Below are positions 45,827 through 53,832 of a DNA stretch of 64,000 bases, in pieces; positions within the stretch are counted from its first letter, which is position 1; each line of letters begins with the position of its first letter. The notes below the pieces were generated by a model. The model had not been told where the DNA came from. It worked only from the letters and a program-made list of their open reading frames with translations, and did not search any database. A program made the position numbers and the translations under genes. Origin of the DNA: an uncultured Acidovorax sp. (GTDB lineage: Bacteria; Pseudomonadota; Gammaproteobacteria; Burkholderiales; Burkholderiaceae_C); assembly GCA_913774955.1 (NCBI GenBank), contig CAJYKV010000030.1:1-64000 (forward strand), in the 5' to 3' direction.

Positions 45827-46384
45827 ATGACCGTTCGCAGCCCCATCAAGCACTGCCGTGAATGCGGAACCGCCGTGGTGTACCGTGTGCCCGACGACGG
45901 TGACACGAAGCTGCGGGCGGTCTGCCCGGCCTGCCACACCATCCACTACGAGAACCCGCTGAACGTGGTGGGCACGGTGCCCGTGCTCGGTGACCGCGTG
46001 CTGCTGTGCAAGCGCAATATCGAGCCGCGCTGGGGGAAGTGGACGCTGCCGGCGGGCTTCATGGAACTGCACGAGACCACCGCCGAGGGCGCGGCCCGCG
46101 AGACCGACGAAGAAGCCGGCGCGCACATCGAGATGGGCCCGCTTTTTTCGGTGCTCAGCGTGCCGCGCGTGGGTCAGGTGCATATGTTCTACCTCGCGAC
46201 GCTCCAGAACGACCAGTTCGCGCCGGGCTACGAAACCATCGAAGCCCGCCTGTTCACGGAAGACGAGATCCCATGGGAAGAGATCGCCTTCCGCACCGTG
46301 AAGACGACGCTCGAACGCTATTTCGCCGACCGCCGCGCCGGCGTGCTGGGCGCGGGCCGGGTGTACTGCGCCGACATCCTCTGA
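45827..46384 (+). CDS. Nudix hydrolase with N-terminal zinc ribbon
   Basis: A 185-residue protein. Four cysteines at about 10-35 (HCRECGTAV and CPACHTIHYENP) form a zinc ribbon like that of NADH pyrophosphatases. The Nudix box (GFMELHETTAEGAARETDEEAG, about 77-98) has all of the GX5EX7REUXEEXG residues. The substrate is unknown; NADH/ADP-ribose-type dinucleotides are the usual ones for zinc-ribbon members. There is no membrane segment. It lies on the same strand 89 bases after the FAH gene. Confidence 0.88.
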   Translation: MTVRSPIKHCRECGTAVVYRVPDDGDTKLRAVCPACHTIHYENPLNVVGTVPVLGDRVLLCKRNIEPRWGKWTLPAGFMELHETTAEGAARETDEEAGAHIEMGPLFSVLSVPRVGQVHMFYLATLQNDQFAPGYETIEARLFTEDEIPWEEIAFRTVKTTLERYFADRRAGVLGAGRVYCADIL

Positions 46385-46444
46385 CGGCCCCATCCCATGG
46401 GGAGGGGCGCCGTTTCCCAGGGAATGGCTTTCGGCCCCTGGCCG

Positions 46445-46461
46445 GGTGTAACCCGGTGTAA
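46445..46461 (+). promoter_or_regulatory. Tandem GGTGTAA direct repeat upstream of CheW-Cache gene
   Basis: GGTGTAA occurs at 46445-46451 and again at 46455-46461, a ten-base period, that is, one helical turn. CCGGG (46442-46446) and CCCGG (46452-46456) also form a small dyad here. The spacing would put two bound proteins on the same DNA face, 63 bases before the next start. A regulator site is possible but unproven. Confidence 0.25.
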
Positions 46462-46523
46462 TTTGGGCATGCGGTTTGCTTGTCGGGTTGCGACGCACCC
46501 GGGCGGGGGGCGCAGGAAACCCC

Positions 46524-49094
46524 ATGCAGACATCGTCGGCCACACCCACAGAAAAATTCCTTCCCTTCATGCGGGAAGTGACGCGCTATGAAAGTGCACT
46601 GCGCGAACTGAACCTGATGTGGCGGCTCATCGAGTCGTCGGCCAAGATGAATTGCCCCGAGGAAGCGCGCAGCATCCTGCCGATGATGAGCGCCACGCGC
46701 GAGGGGTTCCAGCAACTCGAGACCGAACTGGTGCACTCCCTCGTGGGGGAATCCATCGGACAGGTGATGGCCGAACTGGGCACCAGTGCGCGGCATGTGA
46801 TCGACATCGTGGTGCGCAACCTGTACGAACGCACGGCCGACGTGGGCTTCTTGGCCACCGACCAGGACCTGTGCCGCTTCGTCGCCGGGCTCGATACCGA
46901 CCAGGGCGCCGTGCTGATGCGCCTGCGGGAGTACCGCAACAAGTACACCGTGTACGACGAGATCCTGCTGCTGGACTGCAAGGGCGCGGTGGTGGCGCAG
47001 ATCGATGAAGCCAGCCCGGTCGAAGGCACGCAGGATGCGCTGCTGGCACGCACGCTGAAGAGCGATGGATTCGTCGAGAGCTTCGGTCCGACCGACCTGC
47101 GGCCCGGCAAGCGCCACGCGCTGCTGTACTCGCACCGCATGCTGCATCCGCAGACCCGCGAGCCCGTGGGCGTGCTCTGCCTGAGCTTCGCCTTCGCCGA
47201 TGAAATGCAGGGCATCTTCCGGGCGCGCAGCCAGGGCGAGCAACGGCAGATTCCCCTGCTGCTGGACAGCGGGCACCGGGTCATCGCCAGCGGCGATCCG
47301 CTCTGGATTCCCGTGGGCGCCCAGGTACCCGTCAACGAAGCCGGCGCTCCCGCGCTGCAAGTGCACGCCGGACGCGCCTATTTGGTGCAGACCATGGCCG
47401 CCGCTGGCTACCAGGGCTACCCGGGCCCCGCCGGCTGGCGCGGCCAGGTGATGGCCCCGGTGGACCTGGCCTTCTCGGGTGAGCCGAGCCACGTGCTGGA
47501 CGAACTGGAGCCCGGCGTGGGCCACGGCCTCCTGAGCCACGCGCGGCATTTCTGCCCGCCGCTGCATGCCATCGTGAACGCCGCCGACACCATCCGGCGC
47601 GTGGTCTGGAACGGCCAGGTCATGACCGGACGGGAGCACCAGGATGTTGTGCGTCTCAAAGCGGTGCTCGAGCAGATCGGAGAAACCGGCGCGCTCACCA
47701 ACGAGGTGTTCGGCCGCTCCATCCGCGACCTCTATGGCACGGTGCTCATGTCCAGCATGCGGGACGGAGAGCTGCTGACGCAGCTGCTGGTCGACCTGCT
47801 CGACCGCAATCTGTACGAGCGCGCGAACGACTGCCGCTGGTGGGCCCTGGCGCCGGAACTGCGTGCCCTGCTGGCCGACGACCGGCCCGAGGCCTGCACG
47901 CCCGAGGGCGTCGCGAACGTGCAGCGCATCCTGGAGCACATCAACGGGCTCTATACGGTGTATGCCCGTCTCATGGTGTATGACCGAGAGGGCCGCATCA
48001 TCGCCTCGAGCCGGCCCACGCTGGACGACGGCCGGACGGTGGTGGGCATGCGCATCGGGCAGGACACGCTGGCCGCGGTGCTGGCCATGAAAGACACGCA
48101 GTCCTACCACGTCACGCCGTGGCAGGCCAGCGCCTTCTATGGCGAGCGCAGCACCTACGTCTACCATGCGGCGGTCCATGCGCCTGGCGACGAGGGCGCT
48201 GTCGTGGGCGGCATCGGCATCGTCTTCAACGCCGAGGAGGAGTTCGAAGCCATGCTGCGGGGCGCGCTCGCCACCAAGCCCCGCACGCGCAGCTTCTTCC
48301 TCGACAGAAACGGCGTGGTGCTCTCCAGCGCCGATCCCCAGGTGCCGGTGGGCACGGCCCTGAGCGTGCCCGAAGACATGCTGGCCGTGGCCGGTGGGCG
48401 GAGCCTGTCGCGGGCCGTCGTCCACGACGGGGAGTACTGCATCGTCGCCTGCGCGGCGTCGCACGGCTACCGGGAATTCAAGGTGTGCGACGGCTACCGG
48501 GAGGACGTGCTGGCGCTCTCCGTGCAGTCTTTCGGCGCCCAGGTGCCCGGCGCCCTCGAGGCGGCCCAGCGCCGCCATGCCTCGCTGCTGAGCGAAGCGG
48601 GTACGGGAGAAGGTCGTGAGATGGCCACCTTCTTCATCGGCGAGAGCATCTTCGCACTGCCCGCGGCGGATGTCGTGGAAGCGCTTCCCGCCACCCAGAT
48701 CGCCCGCGTGTCGGCCGCGGGCCTGCCCTGCTGCATGGGCACCGTGCCCCTGCGTTCCAACGGGAAGGTCCTGGAATACGCATGGGTGTTCGATGTCCAC
48801 GAGCTGCTGACGGGCCGGCCCGCCACGCGCTCGGCACAGAGCCAGGTGATCGTGGCGCAGGACGGCGGCACGGTCGTCGGCCTGCTGGTGTGCGAACTGC
48901 ACAGCGTGGTCCACTTCGCGGCGGCGAATGTCTTTCCGGCACCGGGCCTGTCCGGCCTGAGCGGCACCGTGGTGACGGAGCTGATCAAGGCCAACGGCGG
49001 CCGCACCCTGGTGCAGTGCCTGAACGTGTCCCGACTGGTGCGGCTGCTGCGGGGGACGCGCGAACCGCAGACGTCGCTGCCGGTGGCCGCCTGA
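46524..49094 (+). CDS. Soluble tandem-Cache protein with C-terminal CheW domain
   Basis: An 856-residue protein without signal peptide or membrane segments. Two homologous sensory halves are visible. The first begins near residue 98 (RNLYERTADVGFLA, then YTVYDEILLLDCKGAVVAQI). The second begins near 428 (RNLYERANDCRWWA, then YTVYARLMVYDREGRIIASS). Each has the shape of a double-Cache ligand domain. From about 698 to 850 is a CheW domain (EMATFFIGESIFALPAADVVEALP; LVQCLNVSRLVRLL), which docks on CheA and receptors. The architecture suggests a cytoplasmic receptor-coupling protein that brings ligand input straight into the chemotaxis array. The start is the ATG after a GGAAA-type site. Confidence 0.88.
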   Translation: MQTSSATPTEKFLPFMREVTRYESALRELNLMWRLIESSAKMNCPEEARSILPMMSATREGFQQLETELVHSLVGESIGQVMAELGTSARHVIDIVVRNLYERTADVGFLATDQDLCRFVAGLDTDQGAVLMRLREYRNKYTVYDEILLLDCKGAVVAQIDEASPVEGTQDALLARTLKSDGFVESFGPTDLRPGKRHALLYSHRMLHPQTREPVGVLCLSFAFADEMQGIFRARSQGEQRQIPLLLDSGHRVIASGDPLWIPVGAQVPVNEAGAPALQVHAGRAYLVQTMAAAGYQGYPGPAGWRGQVMAPVDLAFSGEPSHVLDELEPGVGHGLLSHARHFCPPLHAIVNAADTIRRVVWNGQVMTGREHQDVVRLKAVLEQIGETGALTNEVFGRSIRDLYGTVLMSSMRDGELLTQLLVDLLDRNLYERANDCRWWALAPELRALLADDRPEACTPEGVANVQRILEHINGLYTVYARLMVYDREGRIIASSRPTLDDGRTVVGMRIGQDTLAAVLAMKDTQSYHVTPWQASAFYGERSTYVYHAAVHAPGDEGAVVGGIGIVFNAEEEFEAMLRGALATKPRTRSFFLDRNGVVLSSADPQVPVGTALSVPEDMLAVAGGRSLSRAVVHDGEYCIVACAASHGYREFKVCDGYREDVLALSVQSFGAQVPGALEAAQRRHASLLSEAGTGEGREMATFFIGESIFALPAADVVEALPATQIARVSAAGLPCCMGTVPLRSNGKVLEYAWVFDVHELLTGRPATRSAQSQVIVAQDGGTVVGLLVCELHSVVHFAAANVFPAPGLSGLSGTVVTELIKANGGRTLVQCLNVSRLVRLLRGTREPQTSLPVAA

Positions 49095-49238
49095 CGCAGG
49101 GCTCTGGGGTGGCGGAACTGCGGGGCTGCGGTCCGATGACCGAGCTCCTGCACGACACGCCGCCGTCCCCGGCAGGCCCGTACACTAGGGCCGCTACCGA
49201 TCGACCGGACGGCCCTTGGCCATCCACCTCTTCACCTG

Positions 49239-50564
49239 ATGACCGATGAACTGCAACGCCTGCGCGCGGGCGCTCTCGCCGGCGCCCGCACGCTGCGCAT
49301 CGCCGCCGGCCTCGACGCCTTCCCGCGCGAAGTGTTCGACCTGGCCGACACGCTGGAGGTGCTGGATCTCTCCGGCAACCACCTGTCCACACTGCCCGAT
49401 GACCTGCACCGGCTGCACCGGCTCAAGGTGTTCTTCGCCTCGGCCAATCGCTTCACGGAACTCCCCGCGGCCCTGGGTGCCTGCTCGCAGCTGGAAATGG
49501 TGGGCCTCAAATCCAACCGGATCACCCACGTGCCGGCGGCGGCCCTGCCTGCGCGGCTGCGCTGGCTGATCCTGACGGACAACGCCATCGTGGAATTGCC
49601 CGACGCACTCGGGGACCGGCACCGCCTGCAGAAGCTGATGCTCGCGGGCAACCACCTGCGCGCGCTGCCCGGCACGCTGCAGCGCTGCGCATCCCTGGAA
49701 CTGCTGCGCATCGCCGCGAACCGGTTCGACACCCTGCCCGGCTGGCTGGCCGAACTCCCGCGGCTCGCGTGGCTGGCCGTCGGCGGCAACGCTTTCAACG
49801 AAGCCGCCGAGGCCCGCGCGCGCGGCGGGCACGGCGCCGCACCGGTGGAGTGGGCCCGTCTGCACGTGGGGGAGGTGCTGGGCGAAGGCGCGTCCGGACG
49901 CATCCTGGCGGCCCGACTGCCCAGCGGCGAAGGACAACGGGACGTGGCCGTCAAGCTTTTCAAGGGAGACGTCACCAGCGACGGCCTGCCGCTTTCCGAG
50001 CTGGCGACCAGCCTGGCCGCAGGCCGGCACTCCCGTCGGATACCGGTGCTGGGCCGGCTGAACGGCCATCCGGACGGCACGCAGGGCCTGGTGATGGAAC
50101 GCATCCCGGCGGCCTACCGCACGCTGGCCGGGCCGCCCAGTTTCGAGAGCTGCACGCGCGACGTCTATCCCGCGGGCCTGCGGCTGCCGCGCGGCGTGGC
50201 CCTGCGCATCGCGGCCGATGCGGCGTCGGCGCTGGCGCACCTGCATGGACGCGGGCTGGTGCACGGCGACCTGTACGCACACAACCTGCTGTGGCGCCCG
50301 GACGCGCCGCCCGGCCAGGCCTGCAGCCTGCTGGGCGACTTCGGCGCGGCGGCCTTCGCACCGCCGGGGCCGATGGGCGACGCGGCGCGGCGCATGGACG
50401 TGCGCGCATTCGGCGTGCTGCTCGCGGAGTTGTGTAGCCATGCCGACGGGCCGCTGCCCGACGATGCACGGGCGCTGGCCGGCCATTGCCTGGCCGAACG
50501 CCCTGCCACCCGGCCCGATGCCGCGGAACTGGCGGCCCGCACGGCGCCGTGGGCCGCGGTCTGA
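49239..50564 (+). CDS. Leucine-rich-repeat protein kinase
   Basis: A 441-residue soluble protein. The N-terminal half (about 15-200) has at least seven leucine-rich repeats (LEVLDLSGNHLSTLPDDL, LEMVGLKSNRITHVP, LQKLMLAGNHLRALPGTL). A protein-kinase domain follows (about 205-435) with glycine loop GEGASGRI, VAVKLFK (ATP-binding Lys), catalytic loop GLVHGDLYAHN (HGD in place of HRD) and GDFGAA (metal-binding DFG). The key residues are present, so activity is plausible. It is related to a bacterial group of LRR-kinases seen in pseudomonads and Burkholderiales; targets are unknown. There is no secretion signal, although such proteins can be mistaken for effectors. Confidence 0.9.
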   Translation: MTDELQRLRAGALAGARTLRIAAGLDAFPREVFDLADTLEVLDLSGNHLSTLPDDLHRLHRLKVFFASANRFTELPAALGACSQLEMVGLKSNRITHVPAAALPARLRWLILTDNAIVELPDALGDRHRLQKLMLAGNHLRALPGTLQRCASLELLRIAANRFDTLPGWLAELPRLAWLAVGGNAFNEAAEARARGGHGAAPVEWARLHVGEVLGEGASGRILAARLPSGEGQRDVAVKLFKGDVTSDGLPLSELATSLAAGRHSRRIPVLGRLNGHPDGTQGLVMERIPAAYRTLAGPPSFESCTRDVYPAGLRLPRGVALRIAADAASALAHLHGRGLVHGDLYAHNLLWRPDAPPGQACSLLGDFGAAAFAPPGPMGDAARRMDVRAFGVLLAELCSHADGPLPDDARALAGHCLAERPATRPDAAELAARTAPWAAV

Positions 50565-50628
50565 TCAGCGGAGTCCAGGGATCAGACGTCGCTGCGGCGA
50601 CAGCCCGGGGCCGACGCCAGCCCGAGGC

Positions 50629-51429
50629 TCACCGGAGCCACTTGTCGGCGGCCTGCTTGAGCTGGCCGCGGGCGTCCATCAGGCCCCAGACGAACTCCAT
50701 CACCCGCGAGTAATCCGCATCGTCCTTGGGCAGCATGAAGCCCAGGGTGTTCTGCGGCGTGAGCGGCGCGGTGACGAAGGCCGCGTACAGGCGCGGGTCC
50801 GCCTTGGCGTAATGCAGTGCCTCATAGGTTTCGGTGATCATCACGTCGCCCTTGCCTTCGGCGATGAGCGCGGGGATCTCCGCATTCTTGTCGTGCGTGC
50901 TCACCTGGGCCGCCTTGAGGTGCTCCAGCACGAAGGTCTCGTTGGTGCCACCCGGGTTCTTGATGACGCGCACGCCGGGCTGGTTCAGGTCGGCCACGCT
51001 CCGGTACCTTTCCCTGTCGGCGGCCCGCACCAGCGCCACTTTGCCGAACGGCGCGTAACCCGGAAGCATCTCGATCTGCCGGATGCGCGCCACGTTGCGC
51101 GTGATGCCGCCCACCGCCACGTCGAACCTGTCCGCCTGGATGTCCTTCATGAGTTGGGGCCAGCTCGTGGGCACGTACTCGATCTTCACGCCCAGCTCTT
51201 TGGCCATCGTCTCGACCACGTCGATGTCGTGGCCTGAATAGCCGCCGCTCTCGGCCTTGATGGCGAAGGGGCGGTAGTCGCCCGGCGTGCCGACGCGCAG
51301 CACCTTCGTTTCCATGATGCGGTCCAGCCGGGGGCCGGCGTGGGCCGCCGCGGGCAGGATCGCGGCGCAGGCCAGAGCGGCCGCCGCAGCGAGGGAGGTT
51401 GCGCAGGCGAGTCGGTACGGAAGCAGCAT
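50629..51429 (-). CDS. Periplasmic solute-binding family 3 protein, PheC-like
   Basis: A 266-residue exported protein: the signal peptide covers about 1-31 (hydrophobic core TSLAAAAALACAAILPAAA, cleavage after AHA). The mature part is an SBP type-3 fold with VLRVGTPGDYRPFAIK, YVPTSWPQLMKDIQADRFDVAVGGITRN and INPGGTNE-like VIKNPGGTNETFVLEHLKAA. The latter segments strongly recall cyclohexadienyl (arogenate/prephenate) dehydratase PheC, a periplasmic enzyme built on this fold. No ABC permease or ATPase gene is adjacent, which also favours an enzyme over a transporter part. An amino-acid-binding protein remains possible. Confidence 0.82.
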   Translation of the reverse strand: MLLPYRLACATSLAAAAALACAAILPAAAHAGPRLDRIMETKVLRVGTPGDYRPFAIKAESGGYSGHDIDVVETMAKELGVKIEYVPTSWPQLMKDIQADRFDVAVGGITRNVARIRQIEMLPGYAPFGKVALVRAADRERYRSVADLNQPGVRVIKNPGGTNETFVLEHLKAAQVSTHDKNAEIPALIAEGKGDVMITETYEALHYAKADPRLYAAFVTAPLTPQNTLGFMLPKDDADYSRVMEFVWGLMDARGQLKQAADKWLR

Positions 51430-51631
51430 GCTGGGGAGCTTTCAGAGGGAAGACCGGCCGCGCGTGCGAGAGGCCGGCGGGAGGTGCGGGCGAGGAATTA
51501 GCAGAGATTATACGTTGCGTAATCCAAAGCAGCTATTTCTCCACCGTGGCCGGGGATAGGATAAAAACTATTTTCGAGGACCGTGCATGTGATTAACCAC
51601 CTGCGCACAGACGGATAAAGGAGGGATTTCC
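51430..51631. promoter_or_regulatory. AT-richer divergent promoter region before radical SAM gene
   Basis: The 202 bases between the PheC-like gene and the radical SAM gene are clearly AT-richer than their surroundings from about 51490. GATTA and TAATC (51510-51528) flank an imperfect dyad, and GGATAAAAACT near 51558 contains a candidate -10. The ribosome-binding site of the next gene is excellent (AAAGGAGG about seven bases before its ATG). Hexamers are not assigned with confidence. Confidence 0.4.
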
Positions 51632-53221
51632 ATGCGCGGGGTGAGAGACATCGTATTCTTCATCAATCCTCCCAACAGCGACGACGCGGTCACGGAATCC
51701 GCCGAGGCCCACACGGTCACCAAGGGCGTGCAGCACACCGACTGGGCCAACTTCCCCCACCTCGGAATACTGTCGCTGGCCTCGTACATAGACGCCACCC
51801 CCGGATTGAAGGGAAGGTATATAGACGGCGTCATTCATCCGTTCGATGCGATTATCGAGACCGTGTCCGCTGCAGCCGCCAGCACCCTGGCGGTCTGTCT
51901 CAGCGCCATCACGGCGAATTACGAATCCGCAATCCGTATTGCAGAAGCGGTAAGGCATGCCGATCCGGATATTGCCATCGTGATGGGCAACGACCACTTC
52001 ACAGCGATGAACGAGAAAATCCTGCCACGCCACCGAGGATTGATCGACTGCGGTTTCGCGGGCAACGAGGTTTACGCCAGCCTATCGCGTTATCTGATCG
52101 ACCGGCAGAAATCCTGCGCCGTCGACATATACCCGGGATCGGTCCGCTGGGCAGACGACAGAATCATCCGGGATCCGATCATCCGGGAAGACGTCAATCA
52201 GATCGTCGACTACGGCCTGATTGACCGCACACTGCCCCACAGCGACACCTACACGCGGAACTTCAATCGCAGGCTCGGTCAGCGCATCCTCGAACTCACC
52301 GGACGGCGGGTGACCCGCGGCGTGCCCGTCGAGATCGGCCGCGGTTGCATCAAGTTCAGTGGCGACGACGCCTGCTCCTTCTGCTCGATCCAGTACGGGG
52401 GCATGTGGAAGAACGAACTGCCCGCGGAACGCGCGTGGCGCGTCATCCACCAGGCGTTCGAAGCCGGGTACGACTACCTGTACGTGACCGCCGACGAGCT
52501 GCCTCTGACGTTTTCCCGGCTCCTGCTGGACATGGCGGAATCCCCTCCCCCGTGGTGGCAATCGCTGAGGCCGGAACAGAGGCCCGTTCTCGTCGGCTAC
52601 GCCCGCACCGACGGCATGGAGAAAGAACACGTGCTGCAAGCCATGCGGCATATCGGTTTCCGCATCCTGTTCGTCGGGGTGGACGCTGGCGCGGCCCGCT
52701 CGTTGATGGCCCTCAACAAGCCCCTGCGCAGCAAGGATCCCGCGTCGGCCGCGGGCCGGATGCACCAGGCCAATCTCCGCGCCCTGGACAATGCGCGGCG
52801 GCATGGGGTCGCCATCAAGGCGGGCTTCGTGCTGGGCCACCTCGGCATGGACGAAGCGCTGCTCGAAGAAAACGTCGCCACCTACGCCGACTTTCTGAGA
52901 ACCGGACACGACGTGATCGTCAGTGCCGATATCGAACTGCTCTCTCCCGAGCCGGGGTCGAAGGATTTTCATTACCTGACCCATCCCGACGAGGCGGAAG
53001 CCGTGTCGGCACGCCTGGGCCTTCCGATCAGCGATGGCGCGCTGCGGCGCCGCATCGCCGAGCGCTACCGGCAGGTCGACACGTTCGACCGTGAAGAGGC
53101 CATCGGCGATTACATCCGGGCGTTCATGCCCGGGATATCCAAGGCCCGGATCGCGGCCGCGCGCGACCGGGTGCGCGGCGAATGCCGGCAGTTGGGGATC
53201 GTCGTAGGAGACGATTTCTGA
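51632..53221 (+). CDS. B12-binding-type radical SAM protein of unknown function
   Basis: A 529-residue protein with the layout of cobalamin-binding radical SAM enzymes. The N-terminal Rossmann-like domain (about 1-170; NFPHLGILSLASYID, ANYESAIRIAEAVRHADPDIAIVMGNDHF, CGFAGNEVYASL) lacks DxHxxG. A radical SAM barrel follows. The cluster motif is atypical, C239-x8-C248-x2-C251 (GRGCIKF then ACSFC), not Cx3Cx2C. LYVTADELPL and LFVGVDAGA fit barrel strands. Several ATA codons in the 5' part and the AT-rich leader suggest acquisition. Its TGA overlaps the ATG of a LysE exporter (TGATG), so product and export are probably linked. Class B chemistry such as methylation or ring formation on a small amino acid-like product is an inference. 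Confidence 0.8.
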   Translation: MRGVRDIVFFINPPNSDDAVTESAEAHTVTKGVQHTDWANFPHLGILSLASYIDATPGLKGRYIDGVIHPFDAIIETVSAAAASTLAVCLSAITANYESAIRIAEAVRHADPDIAIVMGNDHFTAMNEKILPRHRGLIDCGFAGNEVYASLSRYLIDRQKSCAVDIYPGSVRWADDRIIRDPIIREDVNQIVDYGLIDRTLPHSDTYTRNFNRRLGQRILELTGRRVTRGVPVEIGRGCIKFSGDDACSFCSIQYGGMWKNELPAERAWRVIHQAFEAGYDYLYVTADELPLTFSRLLLDMAESPPPWWQSLRPEQRPVLVGYARTDGMEKEHVLQAMRHIGFRILFVGVDAGAARSLMALNKPLRSKDPASAAGRMHQANLRALDNARRHGVAIKAGFVLGHLGMDEALLEENVATYADFLRTGHDVIVSADIELLSPEPGSKDFHYLTHPDEAEAVSARLGLPISDGALRRRIAERYRQVDTFDREEAIGDYIRAFMPGISKARIAAARDRVRGECRQLGIVVGDDF

Positions 53222-53832
53222 TGACGACAGAGCAGATCATCGTCTTCGGGCTGACGTGCATCGGCTTCGGCTTCATCCCGGGCCCGGCGCTGCTGCAGAC
53301 CGTCTCCCTCACACTGCAGCACGGCCAGCGCGCGGGCATGGTGTCCGCACTCGGCATCCACCTCGGGTCGCTGTTCCAGGTCGGCATCGTCGCCATCGGC
53401 GCGGTGGCGGTCCTCGAGGCGTCACCGGGCCTCTACCACGCCTTGAAACTGGCCGCGGGGGGCTACCTGGTGTGGCTGGGTGTCCAGCGCATCCGCACAC
53501 GGGCTGCGCTTCAAGAGTCGGCTTACCTGCCGCGGAACATCCTGGCGTCCAGCGCGCTCATCGAAGCCTTGAATCCCAAATCCGCGCTCTTCTATTTCTC
53601 GTTCCTGCTGCAGTTCACCGACCCGCAGGCCGCCCTCGGGCTGGGGTGGCAGGTGTTTCTCCTGGGCCTCTGCGCCAACGTGCTGTTCTCGTTGTCCGAC
53701 GTGGCCTGCATCTTCCTCGCACACCCGCTGCGGGAGCGCCTGATACCGGGCGGCAGAGTGTTCAGCGCCTGCCAGTGGACGGCAGGCCTGCTGTTCATCA
53801 CGCTCGGTATTCTGGCGATCGTCCAGGATTAG
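53221..53832 (+). CDS. LysE/RhtB-family exporter
   Basis: A 203-residue inner-membrane protein with about five to six membrane segments. The family signature is FGFIPGPALLQTVSLTLQHG followed by GMVSALGIHLGSLFQVG. LysE/RhtB proteins export amino acids and analogues. The start ATG shares bases with the stop of the radical SAM gene, so translation is coupled. In known antimetabolite clusters a LysE exporter removes the toxic product, and that is the most economical idea here. The TAG stop is partly formed by the first two bases of the adjoining inverted-repeat element. Confidence 0.9.
   Translation: MTTEQIIVFGLTCIGFGFIPGPALLQTVSLTLQHGQRAGMVSALGIHLGSLFQVGIVAIGAVAVLEASPGLYHALKLAAGGYLVWLGVQRIRTRAALQESAYLPRNILASSALIEALNPKSALFYFSFLLQFTDPQAALGLGWQVFLLGLCANVLFSLSDVACIFLAHPLRERLIPGGRVFSACQWTAGLLFITLGILAIVQD

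Noticed and set aside
46254-48914. Minus-strand open frame of nearly 900 codons opposite the CheW-Cache gene
   Set aside because: Same antisense pattern; the plus-strand protein has internal homology and a CheW domain.
49239-50564. Type III effector assignment for the LRR-kinase
   Set aside because: No secretion signal, chaperone gene or hrp-type promoter was seen; LRR content alone is not enough.
51632-53832. Full biosynthetic gene cluster around the radical SAM gene
   Set aside because: No synthetase, carrier protein, precursor peptide or further tailoring enzyme is adjacent, so only a two-gene unit is claimed.
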